Below the pieces are notes generated by a model. The model was not told where the DNA came from, ran no database searches, and worked only from the letters and a program-made list of their open reading frames with translations. A program made the position numbers and the translations under genes. This document shows, piece by piece, positions 56,365-64,000 of a stretch of 64,000 bases of DNA; position 1 is the first letter of the stretch, and each line of letters starts with the position of its first letter. The stretch is from Cohnella algarum (GTDB lineage: Bacteria; Bacillota; Bacilli; Paenibacillales; Paenibacillaceae), in the NCBI RefSeq assembly GCF_016937515.1, contig NZ_JAFHKM010000002.1, positions 3,157,001-3,221,000 on the forward strand, in the 5' to 3' direction.

Positions 56365-57666
56365 ATGAAAACCGAGACCGACGATAGGCGGGTCGCCGCG
56401 GCGAACCCTCATCAACCGATCCTTTCCGTCATTTTATCCGTCATCCCGGGGCTGGGTCAACTTTATAATCGAAGATACATCAAGGGAGCGCTGTTTCTCG
56501 TCTTTTTTTTCGGCGCGGTCGGCCTGCTTTACGAATTCATGGACATCGGCTTCTGGGGCCTGTTTACGCTCGGCACCCTGCCGATGGTCGACGACTCCAG
56601 GTCGCTGCTCGTGCAGGGCTTGATCTCGGTCATGCTGCTCGCGTTCATGATCGCGTTTTACATTTTCAACTTAATCGACGCTTACCGGGACGGCGAAAAG
56701 CTGAAGATGGGCTTCCGCATCCCGAGCATGAAACAGGCGTTCCAGGAGACGTGGGACCGGGGCTTTCCTTATTACATGGTGCTGCCCGCTTTGTTCATGC
56801 TGGTCTTCGTCGTCATTTTGCCGCTTTTATTCATGATTTGCCTCGCGTTTACGAACTACAACCTGTACAATCTTCCGCCGGCCAAGCTGCTGGACTGGGT
56901 GGGCCTCGACAATTTCGTCGCCTTGTTCAAGCAGGAGGTGTGGCGCCGGAGCCTGCTGAACGTGCTGTCCTGGACGATCGTCTGGACGTTCGCCGCCACG
57001 ACGCTGCAAATCGCGGTCGCCATGTTCCTCGCCGTGCTCGTCAACGACCCGCGCGTCAAGTTCAAGCGGACGATCCGCACCGTGTTCATTTTGCCGTGGG
57101 CGGTGCCCTCGTTCGTGACGATTCTCATCTTCGCGGCGATGTTCAACGACGATTTCGGCGCGATCAACCGCGAGCTTCTGGCTCCTCTCGGCATGCATGT
57201 TCCGTGGATGTCCGATCCGTTCTGGGCAAAAATCACGTTGATTCTCATACAGGTGTGGCTCGGCTTTCCGTTCGTGTTCGCGCTGTTCAGCGGCGTGCTG
57301 CAAAGCATTTCCCGAGATTGGTACGAAGCGGCGGACGTCGACGGGGGCAGCCGGTGGAGCAAATTCCGGCACATCACCCTGCCGCACGTGCTTTACGCGA
57401 CCGCGCCGCTGCTCATCATGCAGTATGCGGGCAATTTCAACAATTTCAACATCATTTATCTGTTTAACGAGGGCGGACCGCCGGTGCGCAACCAGTCGGC
57501 GGGGGGCACCGACATTCTTATTTCCTGGGTGTACAAACTGACCTTCGACAACAACAACTACAAGATGGCCGCCGCTATTTCGATCATCATGGGCCTCATC
57601 GTCGCCGTGTTCGCTTTCTTCCAGTTCACGCGCAGCCGGTCGTTTCGGGAGGAGAAATTGTACTGA
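56365..57666 (+). CDS. Maltodextrin-type ABC permease, MalF-like
   Basis: A 433-residue permease with an extended N-terminal region. It begins with an amphipathic stretch, then about eight membrane segments. A domain SVIPGLGQLYNRRYIKGALF precedes the permease core, as in many Bacillus MalF proteins. The EAA loop is DWYEAADVDGGSRWSKFRHI. The product pairs with the MalG-like protein. Its stop TGA overlaps the next ATG (TGATG). No ATPase gene is in the operon, so an MsmX-like ATPase elsewhere is presumed. Confidence 0.93.
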   Translation: MKTETDDRRVAAANPHQPILSVILSVIPGLGQLYNRRYIKGALFLVFFFGAVGLLYEFMDIGFWGLFTLGTLPMVDDSRSLLVQGLISVMLLAFMIAFYIFNLIDAYRDGEKLKMGFRIPSMKQAFQETWDRGFPYYMVLPALFMLVFVVILPLLFMICLAFTNYNLYNLPPAKLLDWVGLDNFVALFKQEVWRRSLLNVLSWTIVWTFAATTLQIAVAMFLAVLVNDPRVKFKRTIRTVFILPWAVPSFVTILIFAAMFNDDFGAINRELLAPLGMHVPWMSDPFWAKITLILIQVWLGFPFVFALFSGVLQSISRDWYEAADVDGGSRWSKFRHITLPHVLYATAPLLIMQYAGNFNNFNIIYLFNEGGPPVRNQSAGGTDILISWVYKLTFDNNNYKMAAAISIIMGLIVAVFAFFQFTRSRSFREEKLY

Positions 57667-58508
57667 TGAAAAAATCGGCGAAAAACCGTCTCGAGCTGAC
57701 GGGCATTTACCTTATCGTGCTGTTCGTGTTCGCCGTCATCGCCTATCCGCTGCTATGGACGCTCAGCATCTCGTTCAATCCCGGCACGAGCCTGTTCAGC
57801 TCCAGCATCATTCCGGACGTATGGTCGCTCAAGCACTATCAGTGGCTGTTTTCCGATCCGTCCAGCGATTATTTGCTCTGGTACAAAAACACGCTGCTCG
57901 TCGCTTCGGTCACCTCGGTCGCGTCCGTGATCATCGTGGCGTTCGTCGGCTTCGCTTTTTCCCGGTACGAGTTCGTAGGGCGCAAATACGGCATTTATTC
58001 GTTTCTGCTCTTGCAGATGTTCCCGGTGCTCATGGGCATGGTGGCGATTTACCTGCTGCTGAACGTTGTCGGCTTGCTCGACTCGCTGTGGGGGCTTGTC
58101 ATCATCTACATCGGCGGCGGCCTGCCGATGAACGCGTTTCTCGTCAAGGGCTACCTCGACACGATTCCGCGCGATCTCGACGAGTCGGCGAAAATGGACG
58201 GGGCGGGCCACTTCCGGATCTTTTTCCAGATTCTCACGCCGCTGGCCAAACCGATTCTGGCCGTCGTCGCGCTGTTCAACTTCATGTCGCCGTTCATGGA
58301 TTTCCTGCTGCCGCGCATCGTGCTGCGCGATCCGGAGAAGTTCACGCTCGCGCTCGGGCTGTACAACTTCATAAACGACCAGTTTTCCAACAACTTTACG
58401 CGGTTCGCCGCCGGCGCCATTCTGATCGCCGTGCCGATCGCGGTCGTATTCCTGTTCCTTCAGCGCTATCTCATCTCCGGTCTGGCGGAGGGCGCGACGA
58501 AGGGATAA
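57666..58508 (+). CDS. Maltodextrin-type ABC permease, MalG-like
   Basis: A 280-residue MalG-type permease with six membrane segments. PLLWTLSISFNPGTSLFSSS is at the first segment, QMFPVLMGMVAIYLLLNVVG in the middle, and the EAA loop is RDLDESAKMDGAGHFRIFFQ. It ends LISGLAEGATKG, the family's usual C-terminus. The start codon overlaps the upstream stop by one base, so translation is coupled to the MalF-like gene. Confidence 0.94.
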   Translation: MKKSAKNRLELTGIYLIVLFVFAVIAYPLLWTLSISFNPGTSLFSSSIIPDVWSLKHYQWLFSDPSSDYLLWYKNTLLVASVTSVASVIIVAFVGFAFSRYEFVGRKYGIYSFLLLQMFPVLMGMVAIYLLLNVVGLLDSLWGLVIIYIGGGLPMNAFLVKGYLDTIPRDLDESAKMDGAGHFRIFFQILTPLAKPILAVVALFNFMSPFMDFLLPRIVLRDPEKFTLALGLYNFINDQFSNNFTRFAAGAILIAVPIAVVFLFLQRYLISGLAEGATKG

Positions 58509-58622
58509 TCGGCAAAAAAAGAGAAAGAGAGCAATCCGGTTCCCGGAAAGTCCGCCTGGCGCAGCTTCGGCCAACGGACTTCCGGCCGGACGCGTCATTT
58601 TGGGATAAGAGGAGACAACCGC

Positions 58623-61154
58623 ATGGAAACAAGCTTGTCCATTCATCCGGATCGCTTCGGCCAAGCCGAACGGTCCGAGTACCGCTCGCCGGGCGGCGTC
58701 CGCAACTTCGCGGAGACGCCGGGCGGGGCCGATATCGCCTGCGACCGGGGCGCGCTCTATATCCGGTTTTACGGGGAAGACATCGTCCGGATCGCGTTCG
58801 ATCCGAAAGGAGGTCCGCTTCCCGCGCATAGCCATGCGGTATCGGTTTTCCCGCCGCTTGTCGAAGCGTCCCTCGACCGCGCGGAGGACGCCTTGACGCT
58901 GCGCGGGGGCAAGCTCGCCGTTCGCGTCGAACCGGCATCGGCCCGCGTCACGCTGCTCGACGCAGCGACCGGCGGGACGCTGCTCGCGGAGCCGGAAGGC
59001 GGCGGGCTGCTGTATACCGAGAAAGGGGAAGTCGTCTGCCGCAAATCCTCCGCGCCGGACGACCGCTACTACGGGTTCGGCGAAAAGGCCGGCTTCCTCG
59101 ACAAGCGCGGCGAGAAGCTCGTCATGTGGAATACGGACGTCTACGCGCCGCATAACCCGGAGACGGATTCGCTGTACGTGTCCATTCCGTACTATATGGC
59201 CGTTAGCGGCTCGCAGGCGTACGGCATTCTGCTCGACAACGCGCACCGGACCGAGTTCGACATGAAAAGCCGTTCGGAAATCCGCTTCGGGGCCGACGGC
59301 GGCGTGCTCGACTACTATTTCCTGGCCGGACCGGAGCCGAAGGACGTGCTCGGCCGGCTTGCGCGGCTGACGGGAACGATGCCGCTTCCGCCGAAATGGT
59401 CGCTCGGCTACCATCAATCCCGCTACAGCTACGAGACGGAAGCCGAAGTTCGCGAGCTCGTCGCGGCGTTCGAGGAGAAGGGCATTCCGCTCGACGCCGT
59501 CTATCTCGACATCCACTACATGGACGGCTACCGCGTGTTTACGGTGGACCGGAGCCGGTTCCCGGATTTCGAAGAAATGGTTCGGGATTTGGCGCGCAAG
59601 GGCGTGCGCGTCGTGACGATCGTCGATCCCGGCGTCAAGGCCGACCCGGAATACGCGGTTTACATGGAAGGCATCCGCGGCGGCATGTTCTGCAAAAACG
59701 CCGAAGGACGCGTCTTTCACGGGCCGGTCTGGCCGGGCCGCAGCGCGTTCCCGGACTTTACGAGCGGGCGCGTGCGCAAATGGTGGGGCGACAACCACAA
59801 GCCGCTGCTGGACGCCGGCGTCGCGGGCATCTGGAACGACATGAACGAGCCGTCGGTGTTCAACGAGTCCAAGACGATGGACCTGGACGTGCTGCACGAC
59901 AACGACGGGCACGGGGGCACCCATCGCCAGCTTCACAATGCATACGGCCTGCAGATGGCCCGGGCGACGTACGAGGGCCTGGCGCAAGGACTCGGGGGCG
60001 ACCGCCCGTTCGTCCTGACCCGGGCGGGCTATGCCGGCATCCAGAAATACGCGGCCGTCTGGACCGGCGACAACCGCAGCTTCTGGGAGCATCTGCAGAT
60101 GATGATTCCGATGTGCCTCAACCTGGGGCTGTCGGGCGTGCCGTTCTGCGGCGCGGATGTCGGCGGCTTCGCGCACGACGCGACGGCCGAGCTGCTCGTG
60201 CGCTGGACGCAGGCGGCGGCGTTCACGCCGTATTTCCGCAATCATAGCGAAATCAAGTGCGGCCGCCAGGAGCCCTGGGCGTTCGGTGAGGAGACGGAAG
60301 CGCTCGTGCGCGAGGCGATCCGGATGCGGTACCGCTGGCTGCTCCACCTGTACGCGCTGATGGAGGAGGCGTCCCGGACGGGCGTGCCCGCAATGCGGCC
60401 GCTGTTCCTCGAATTTCCGGACGACCCGGAAACGTACGCGATCGCCGACCAGTTTCTGCTCGGGCCGAACGTCCTCGTCGCGCCGATGCTGCGGCCGGGC
60501 GCGAAGCACCGCGCCGTCTATTTGCCGGAGGGCGAGTGGATCGAATTTGCGAGCGGCCGGCGCTGCGAAGGCGGCGGGGCCGTCGTCGCCCGTGCCGGGT
60601 TGGACGAGATTCCGGTATACGTGCGCGCTGGAACGGCGGTGCTGCAGGAGAGCGACCGGCTGACGACGGCCGAGGCCGCCGAAACGATGACGGTGCGGCT
60701 CTATTTATCGTCGGAGGCGGAGCAGGCTTTCGAGTACCGGATTTACGAGGACGATGGTAAAACGTTTAACTACACGGAAGGCGCGAGCTACGAGGCGCTG
60801 GGAAGCGTCTCGCTGAGCGGCGGCAAGCTGGAGATCGCCGAGCGGATCGTACGGTCGGGCTGGATGCCGGCGTGGAAGAAGCGGAGGGTGGAAGTTTACG
60901 CGCCTTTCGAAATCGGGGAGATCCGGTTCGGCGGCCGGCCCGTTGCGGCTGCGACGGCCGAAGCGCCGGAATCCGGATCGGAATCGGCCGCGGCACCGGG
61001 ATTCGGATCGGGTTCGGCCGTGGGGGCGACCTTCGTTTCGGGATCGTTTTCCCCGTCTGAATCCGCATCGGCTTCGGCGCCGGGGACGGATCGGAAGGCG
61101 CGTTCGGCATCGGCTTTTCGCGAAGTCGTCATCTTTTTCGAGTGGGACGTTTAA
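58623..61154 (+). CDS. Cytoplasmic GH31 alpha-glucosidase
   Basis: An 843-residue glycoside hydrolase family 31 enzyme without signal peptide. The N-terminal beta-sandwich and (beta/alpha)8 barrel are complete: DRYYGFGEKAGFLDKRGEKL, WSLGYHQSRYSYETEAEVRE, DIHYMDGYRVFTVD, nucleophile Asp406 in GIWNDMNEPSVF and acid/base Asp483 in WTGDNRSFWEH. GH31 enzymes remove glucose from the non-reducing end of alpha-glucans with retention. It follows the permease genes and would act on imported oligosaccharides. Unusual: about residues 779-830 are a Gly/Ser/Ala/Glu-rich low-complexity insertion (ESGSES ... SESASASA) inside the C-terminal beta domain, just before the final strand AFREVVIFFEWDV. Confidence 0.93.
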   Translation: METSLSIHPDRFGQAERSEYRSPGGVRNFAETPGGADIACDRGALYIRFYGEDIVRIAFDPKGGPLPAHSHAVSVFPPLVEASLDRAEDALTLRGGKLAVRVEPASARVTLLDAATGGTLLAEPEGGGLLYTEKGEVVCRKSSAPDDRYYGFGEKAGFLDKRGEKLVMWNTDVYAPHNPETDSLYVSIPYYMAVSGSQAYGILLDNAHRTEFDMKSRSEIRFGADGGVLDYYFLAGPEPKDVLGRLARLTGTMPLPPKWSLGYHQSRYSYETEAEVRELVAAFEEKGIPLDAVYLDIHYMDGYRVFTVDRSRFPDFEEMVRDLARKGVRVVTIVDPGVKADPEYAVYMEGIRGGMFCKNAEGRVFHGPVWPGRSAFPDFTSGRVRKWWGDNHKPLLDAGVAGIWNDMNEPSVFNESKTMDLDVLHDNDGHGGTHRQLHNAYGLQMARATYEGLAQGLGGDRPFVLTRAGYAGIQKYAAVWTGDNRSFWEHLQMMIPMCLNLGLSGVPFCGADVGGFAHDATAELLVRWTQAAAFTPYFRNHSEIKCGRQEPWAFGEETEALVREAIRMRYRWLLHLYALMEEASRTGVPAMRPLFLEFPDDPETYAIADQFLLGPNVLVAPMLRPGAKHRAVYLPEGEWIEFASGRRCEGGGAVVARAGLDEIPVYVRAGTAVLQESDRLTTAEAAETMTVRLYLSSEAEQAFEYRIYEDDGKTFNYTEGASYEALGSVSLSGGKLEIAERIVRSGWMPAWKKRRVEVYAPFEIGEIRFGGRPVAAATAEAPESGSESAAAPGFGSGSAVGATFVSGSFSPSESASASAPGTDRKARSASAFREVVIFFEWDV

Positions 61155-61195
61155 AGGATGTAATTTTTGAATCGGGAATCGGGAGGAGAGTCGGC

Positions 61196-64000
61196 GTGCG
61201 TAAAAGGGAATTGAGGAAAATGTCTTTTGCGCTGCTCGCCGCGCTTTTGCTGTTCTCGTGCTTCCCCGCCTTGGGCGGCGGGGAAGTGCGGACGGCATAC
61301 GCGGCGGGCGCGGGAAGCTTCGAGGAAGTCGCGCCGTCCGTGACGGACGGAGTCTACGTTCGCATCAAGAACGACTATACGGGCCATTACCTGATCGCAT
61401 TGGACGGCAAAGCGTCGTACGGCGAGGCGGTCGAAACGGACCGCGCCTCGCATTGGCGTCTGGAACCGTCGGCCGTCGGCGTGCGCATTCAGAACCGGCT
61501 GACGGGAACCTACGCGTCGGCGAACGTGCCGCCGAAAGGCCATTGGTGGAGCGATGTCCTGCTCGCCGATGCGGGCGAAACGAACGCGGACGACTTGGCC
61601 TGGGAAATCGTGAATGCGGTTACATCGGACGGACCGGCGACGGACCGCTGGAACATTCGGAAGCCGGCCAACCCGACGTACATTCTTCATTTGGAGGACG
61701 ACACGGGAAGCGGCCAGCTCGGCGCTCTGAATCCGGCCTGGGGCTCCGGGCATTGGCGGATCGAGCCGGTCGTCGATTACGTCCGGTTTCAGAACAAGCA
61801 TACGGGCCAATTTCTGACGGCGGCGGACGGCTTCGTTTCCTACGGAGACGCGGTCGAAGAGGATCCGTCCTCGCACTGGCGCGTCGAAGCGGCCGGCAAC
61901 GGCTATCTCATCCGGAATCGTTCGACCGGCGCATACGTCTCCATGCTCGGTTGGGCGGATTATACCAGCCGGATTCCGCTTGCCGGGGCCGCGGAAGCGG
62001 CGGCATGGCGATTTGCCGCGGGCACCGAAGCGGGGCATTGGGTCATTCAATACGCGGACAACGCGGCGCTCAGCCTCCATATCCAGGATGACGCCGGCTA
62101 CGCCCAAGTCAGCGATCTTCCGCAAAATTGGGGCACGCCCCAATGGGCGGTCGTCCCGGCGACTGCGACGAAGCCGTACGATCCGGAGCCGGATACGGGA
62201 CCGCGATACGTCCGGATCATGAACGATTGGCTCGGCTTGTACATGTACGAAGCGGACGGCAAGCTGCTGTACGGCAACGCTCCGGCGGACGACGAGGCAA
62301 GCCATTGGGAAATCGTCGAGGAAGACGGCGTGCAGCGCATCCGGAACCGGGCGACCGGACATTTCGTCAGCCGGACGGGAGTCGCTTCCGACAAAGCCGC
62401 GGTCACGGTCGTCGCGGCCGGGGAGAGCGCCGAGACGGAGCAGTGGGTCATCGAAAACCTGCGGACCGCGGGCACGAAGCTCATCCGGGCCGAAGCCGAC
62501 GAGGGTGTCTATTTGCATCTGGAAAACAAGCTCGGCTTCGTCCAGTACGGCGCGATTCCGAAGGAATGGGGCAGCCCGAAATGGGCGTTCAAGCCGGTGA
62601 CCGAGAGCGGTCCGCGCTACGTCCGCCTCAAAAACGTCTATCGCGGCGAATACCTGTACGAAACGGAAGGCAAAGTGGCGTACGGCAGCCCGGCCGTCGA
62701 AGCGGCGGAATCGCACTGGCTGATCGAGGACGATGGCGGCGGCCAGGCGCGCATCCGCAATCGGGCGACGGGCCATTACATGAACGTGGAAGGCATGCAG
62801 TCGGGCGAAAATCCGCATTTGCAGCCGCTGCGCAGCACGTCCGTCGAGCCGAGCTGGACGAGCGCGAAGTGGAACGTGACGGAGACGGCGGCGGGGGAGT
62901 TCGTTTTTGAAAACGTCTGGCAGGCCGGCCAGCGCATCCATGCGGAGGACGGAACGGGCTACGCGCAGTCGGGCGCCATCCCGGCCGAGTGGGGCAGCGC
63001 GCGCTGGCTGCCGGAGGACGCGCCCGCGCAACTGCCGCTCGAACTGCCGGACGGCTTCGTCCGGCTGCGGAACGCGGACACCGGCGCGTATTTGTATGAG
63101 AACGAGAACGGAGTCGCGCTGTACGGAACGCTTGAGGAGGGGGACGCGCGCTCGCATTGGACGTTCGCCGGGGAAGGGCCGGCGCGGCTGATCAACCGGG
63201 CGACCGGGCACGAGCTGACGGTCGTCGACGGCGTGCCTTATTTGACGGCCGCGCCGGGGCCGGCGGAAGGAGCGGCCGGGCTCTGGCACGCCGAACCCGC
63301 GCCGGGAGGCGTCAACGTCCTGCTGCGGAGCGCCATGCGGCCGCTCGAATACGCGCATACGATCGACCGCGCCGGATACGTGCAGCTCGACCTGCGCTCC
63401 GTCGAAGCTTTGGGCGCCCAGTGGGCGATCGAGCCGGCGCCGGACGAGGCGTTCGTGCCGGAGCCGGCGGGCTCGCGGCCGGACGTGCTCGCGCACCGGC
63501 TGGACGACACCCGCCGGGTGCGCATCGTGAACGCCGCGGACGGGACTCCGCTCCGGGACGAGCAAGGCGCGGATGTATGGCGGCTGCAGGACGAGAACGG
63601 CTACAAGCTGATTCGCAGCGCCGCAAGCGGCCGATATTTGACCGTCGTGGACGGGAAGCTGGCGACGGCGGAGCTCGGGACCTCGGCTCCGGCCGAGGCT
63701 CCGATGCAATGGCGGATCGTCGAACGGGGCGATCGGCTCGCGCTCGAAAACGGGGCGGGCGCGTCCCCGACGGATTCGCAGGCGTACCGCTTTGCGCCGC
63801 TGAAGGAGGATGCGGCGTTCCAAGCGGAGGATGCCTTCCTGTCCGGCGCGAGCGCGGTCGCGGTCGCGGGAATTGCGGCGGACGTGCCCGGCTACGAAGG
63901 GGAAGGCTTCGCGTCGCTCGACGGCGCGGAAGCGGAAGCGACGTTCGCCGTGCATGCGGACGAGGCCGGCCTTTACAAGGCGGAGATTCGCTATGCGAAC
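61196..64000 (+). CDS. Large secreted protein with repeated trefoil-like modules and a CBM35-like domain (partial, runs off right edge)
   Basis: An open frame of 935 codons to the window edge. A signal peptide (SFALLAALLLFSCFPALGGG, ending near TAYAAG) follows a basic N-terminus. The rest is about six blocks of roughly 140 residues. Each starts with a YVRxxNxxTGxYL segment and carries SHWxIE, then IRNRATGHYM, for example GPRYVRLKNVYRGEYLYETE and GGQARIRNRATGHYMNVEG. These resemble beta-trefoil or fascin-like sugar-binding modules. At the right end FQAEDAFLSGASAV begins a CBM35/CBM6-like domain. No catalytic domain is seen in the visible part. It starts at GTG 61196 with GGGAGGAG upstream, 41 bp after the GH31 gene. 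It is likely the extracellular glucan-binding component or enzyme of the operon. Confidence 0.75.
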   Translation, partial: MRKRELRKMSFALLAALLLFSCFPALGGGEVRTAYAAGAGSFEEVAPSVTDGVYVRIKNDYTGHYLIALDGKASYGEAVETDRASHWRLEPSAVGVRIQNRLTGTYASANVPPKGHWWSDVLLADAGETNADDLAWEIVNAVTSDGPATDRWNIRKPANPTYILHLEDDTGSGQLGALNPAWGSGHWRIEPVVDYVRFQNKHTGQFLTAADGFVSYGDAVEEDPSSHWRVEAAGNGYLIRNRSTGAYVSMLGWADYTSRIPLAGAAEAAAWRFAAGTEAGHWVIQYADNAALSLHIQDDAGYAQVSDLPQNWGTPQWAVVPATATKPYDPEPDTGPRYVRIMNDWLGLYMYEADGKLLYGNAPADDEASHWEIVEEDGVQRIRNRATGHFVSRTGVASDKAAVTVVAAGESAETEQWVIENLRTAGTKLIRAEADEGVYLHLENKLGFVQYGAIPKEWGSPKWAFKPVTESGPRYVRLKNVYRGEYLYETEGKVAYGSPAVEAAESHWLIEDDGGGQARIRNRATGHYMNVEGMQSGENPHLQPLRSTSVEPSWTSAKWNVTETAAGEFVFENVWQAGQRIHAEDGTGYAQSGAIPAEWGSARWLPEDAPAQLPLELPDGFVRLRNADTGAYLYENENGVALYGTLEEGDARSHWTFAGEGPARLINRATGHELTVVDGVPYLTAAPGPAEGAAGLWHAEPAPGGVNVLLRSAMRPLEYAHTIDRAGYVQLDLRSVEALGAQWAIEPAPDEAFVPEPAGSRPDVLAHRLDDTRRVRIVNAADGTPLRDEQGADVWRLQDENGYKLIRSAASGRYLTVVDGKLATAELGTSAPAEAPMQWRIVERGDRLALENGAGASPTDSQAYRFAPLKEDAAFQAEDAFLSGASAVAVAGIAADVPGYEGEGFASLDGAEAEATFAVHADEAGLYKAEIRYAN

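Noticed and set aside
57753..60509. Minus-strand frame of about 900 codons opposite the MalG-like and GH31 genes
   Set aside because: It spans two well-defined plus-strand genes and their junction, and contains no recognisable motif.
61151..63955. Long open frame (about 930 codons) on the minus strand
   Set aside because: It lies exactly opposite the secreted repeat protein, has no recognisable domain or ribosome site, and is Arg/Ala/Gly-rich, as expected for the complement of GC-rich coding DNA.

Overview
The window is a GC-rich chromosomal segment from a spore-forming Firmicute, most likely Paenibacillaceae (Paenibacillus/Cohnella type). The basis is gene content: S-layer-homology (SLH) surface proteins, a CotF-type spore coat protein, a YheC/YheD ATP-grasp protein, the bacillithiol enzyme BshB2 with its partner YojF, a 7TM-DISM hybrid kinase, a membrane-anchored AraC regulator beside LplB/YtcP-type sugar permeases, and a holin-like toxin peptide. 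No rRNA or tRNA gene, insertion sequence, prophage or CRISPR array was seen.

Layout. 1-7.7 kb: housekeeping and stress genes (partial AraC regulator, VOC protein, MATE pump, HtrA-like protease, MscS channel, ArsR/AHSA1 pair, 3-methyladenine glycosylase, spore coat gene). 7.8-13.4 kb: two MalT-like LuxR regulators flanking a DUF4386 membrane protein. 13.4-19.2 kb: a cadherin-like/SLH surface protein, a truncated PHP gene, a type I toxin/antisense locus and a remnant of a polysaccharide-degrading enzyme. 19.2-26.8 kb: a secreted GH44 glucanase and a giant cyclase-ATPase-TPR protein, both on the minus strand. 26.9-27.3 kb: an eight-copy intergenic tandem repeat. 27.6-36.3 kb: metallophosphoesterase, MFS pump convergent with an Lrp regulator, MerR-thioredoxin operon, hybrid kinase, YheC/D protein and a small basic protein. 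36.4-45.4 kb: oligosaccharide uptake operon (AraC sensor-regulator, binding protein, two permeases, MFS, unknown protein). 45.5-46.6 kb: yojF-bshB2. 46.9-53.5 kb: a 2,200-residue NHL/GLUG/SLH protein with a (DPGT)36 linker. 53.8 kb to the right edge: an alpha-glucan operon (LacI regulator, MalE/F/G-type transporter, cytoplasmic GH31, and a large secreted repeat protein running off the window).

Functional picture. The organism appears to digest polysaccharides outside the cell (GH44, the lost enzyme, the right-edge protein), import oligosaccharides through two ABC systems that carry no ATPase of their own and probably use a shared one, and hydrolyse them inside (GH31). Both transporter operons have a hairpin without a T-run after the binding-protein gene, a layout that favours higher expression of the binding protein. 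The LacI, ArsR and MerR loci each have readable operators.

Caution on gene integrity. Five genes (MscS, a hydrolase remnant, cyclase-ATPase, hybrid kinase, NHL/SLH protein) are each broken by one missing base in or beside a short homopolymer, and each is restored by adding one base. That uniform pattern suggests consensus errors in the assembly. Other genes look shortened in ways one base cannot explain: HtrA without PDZ, AHSA1 without its middle, PHP without its N-terminus, and one LuxR without part of its helical region.
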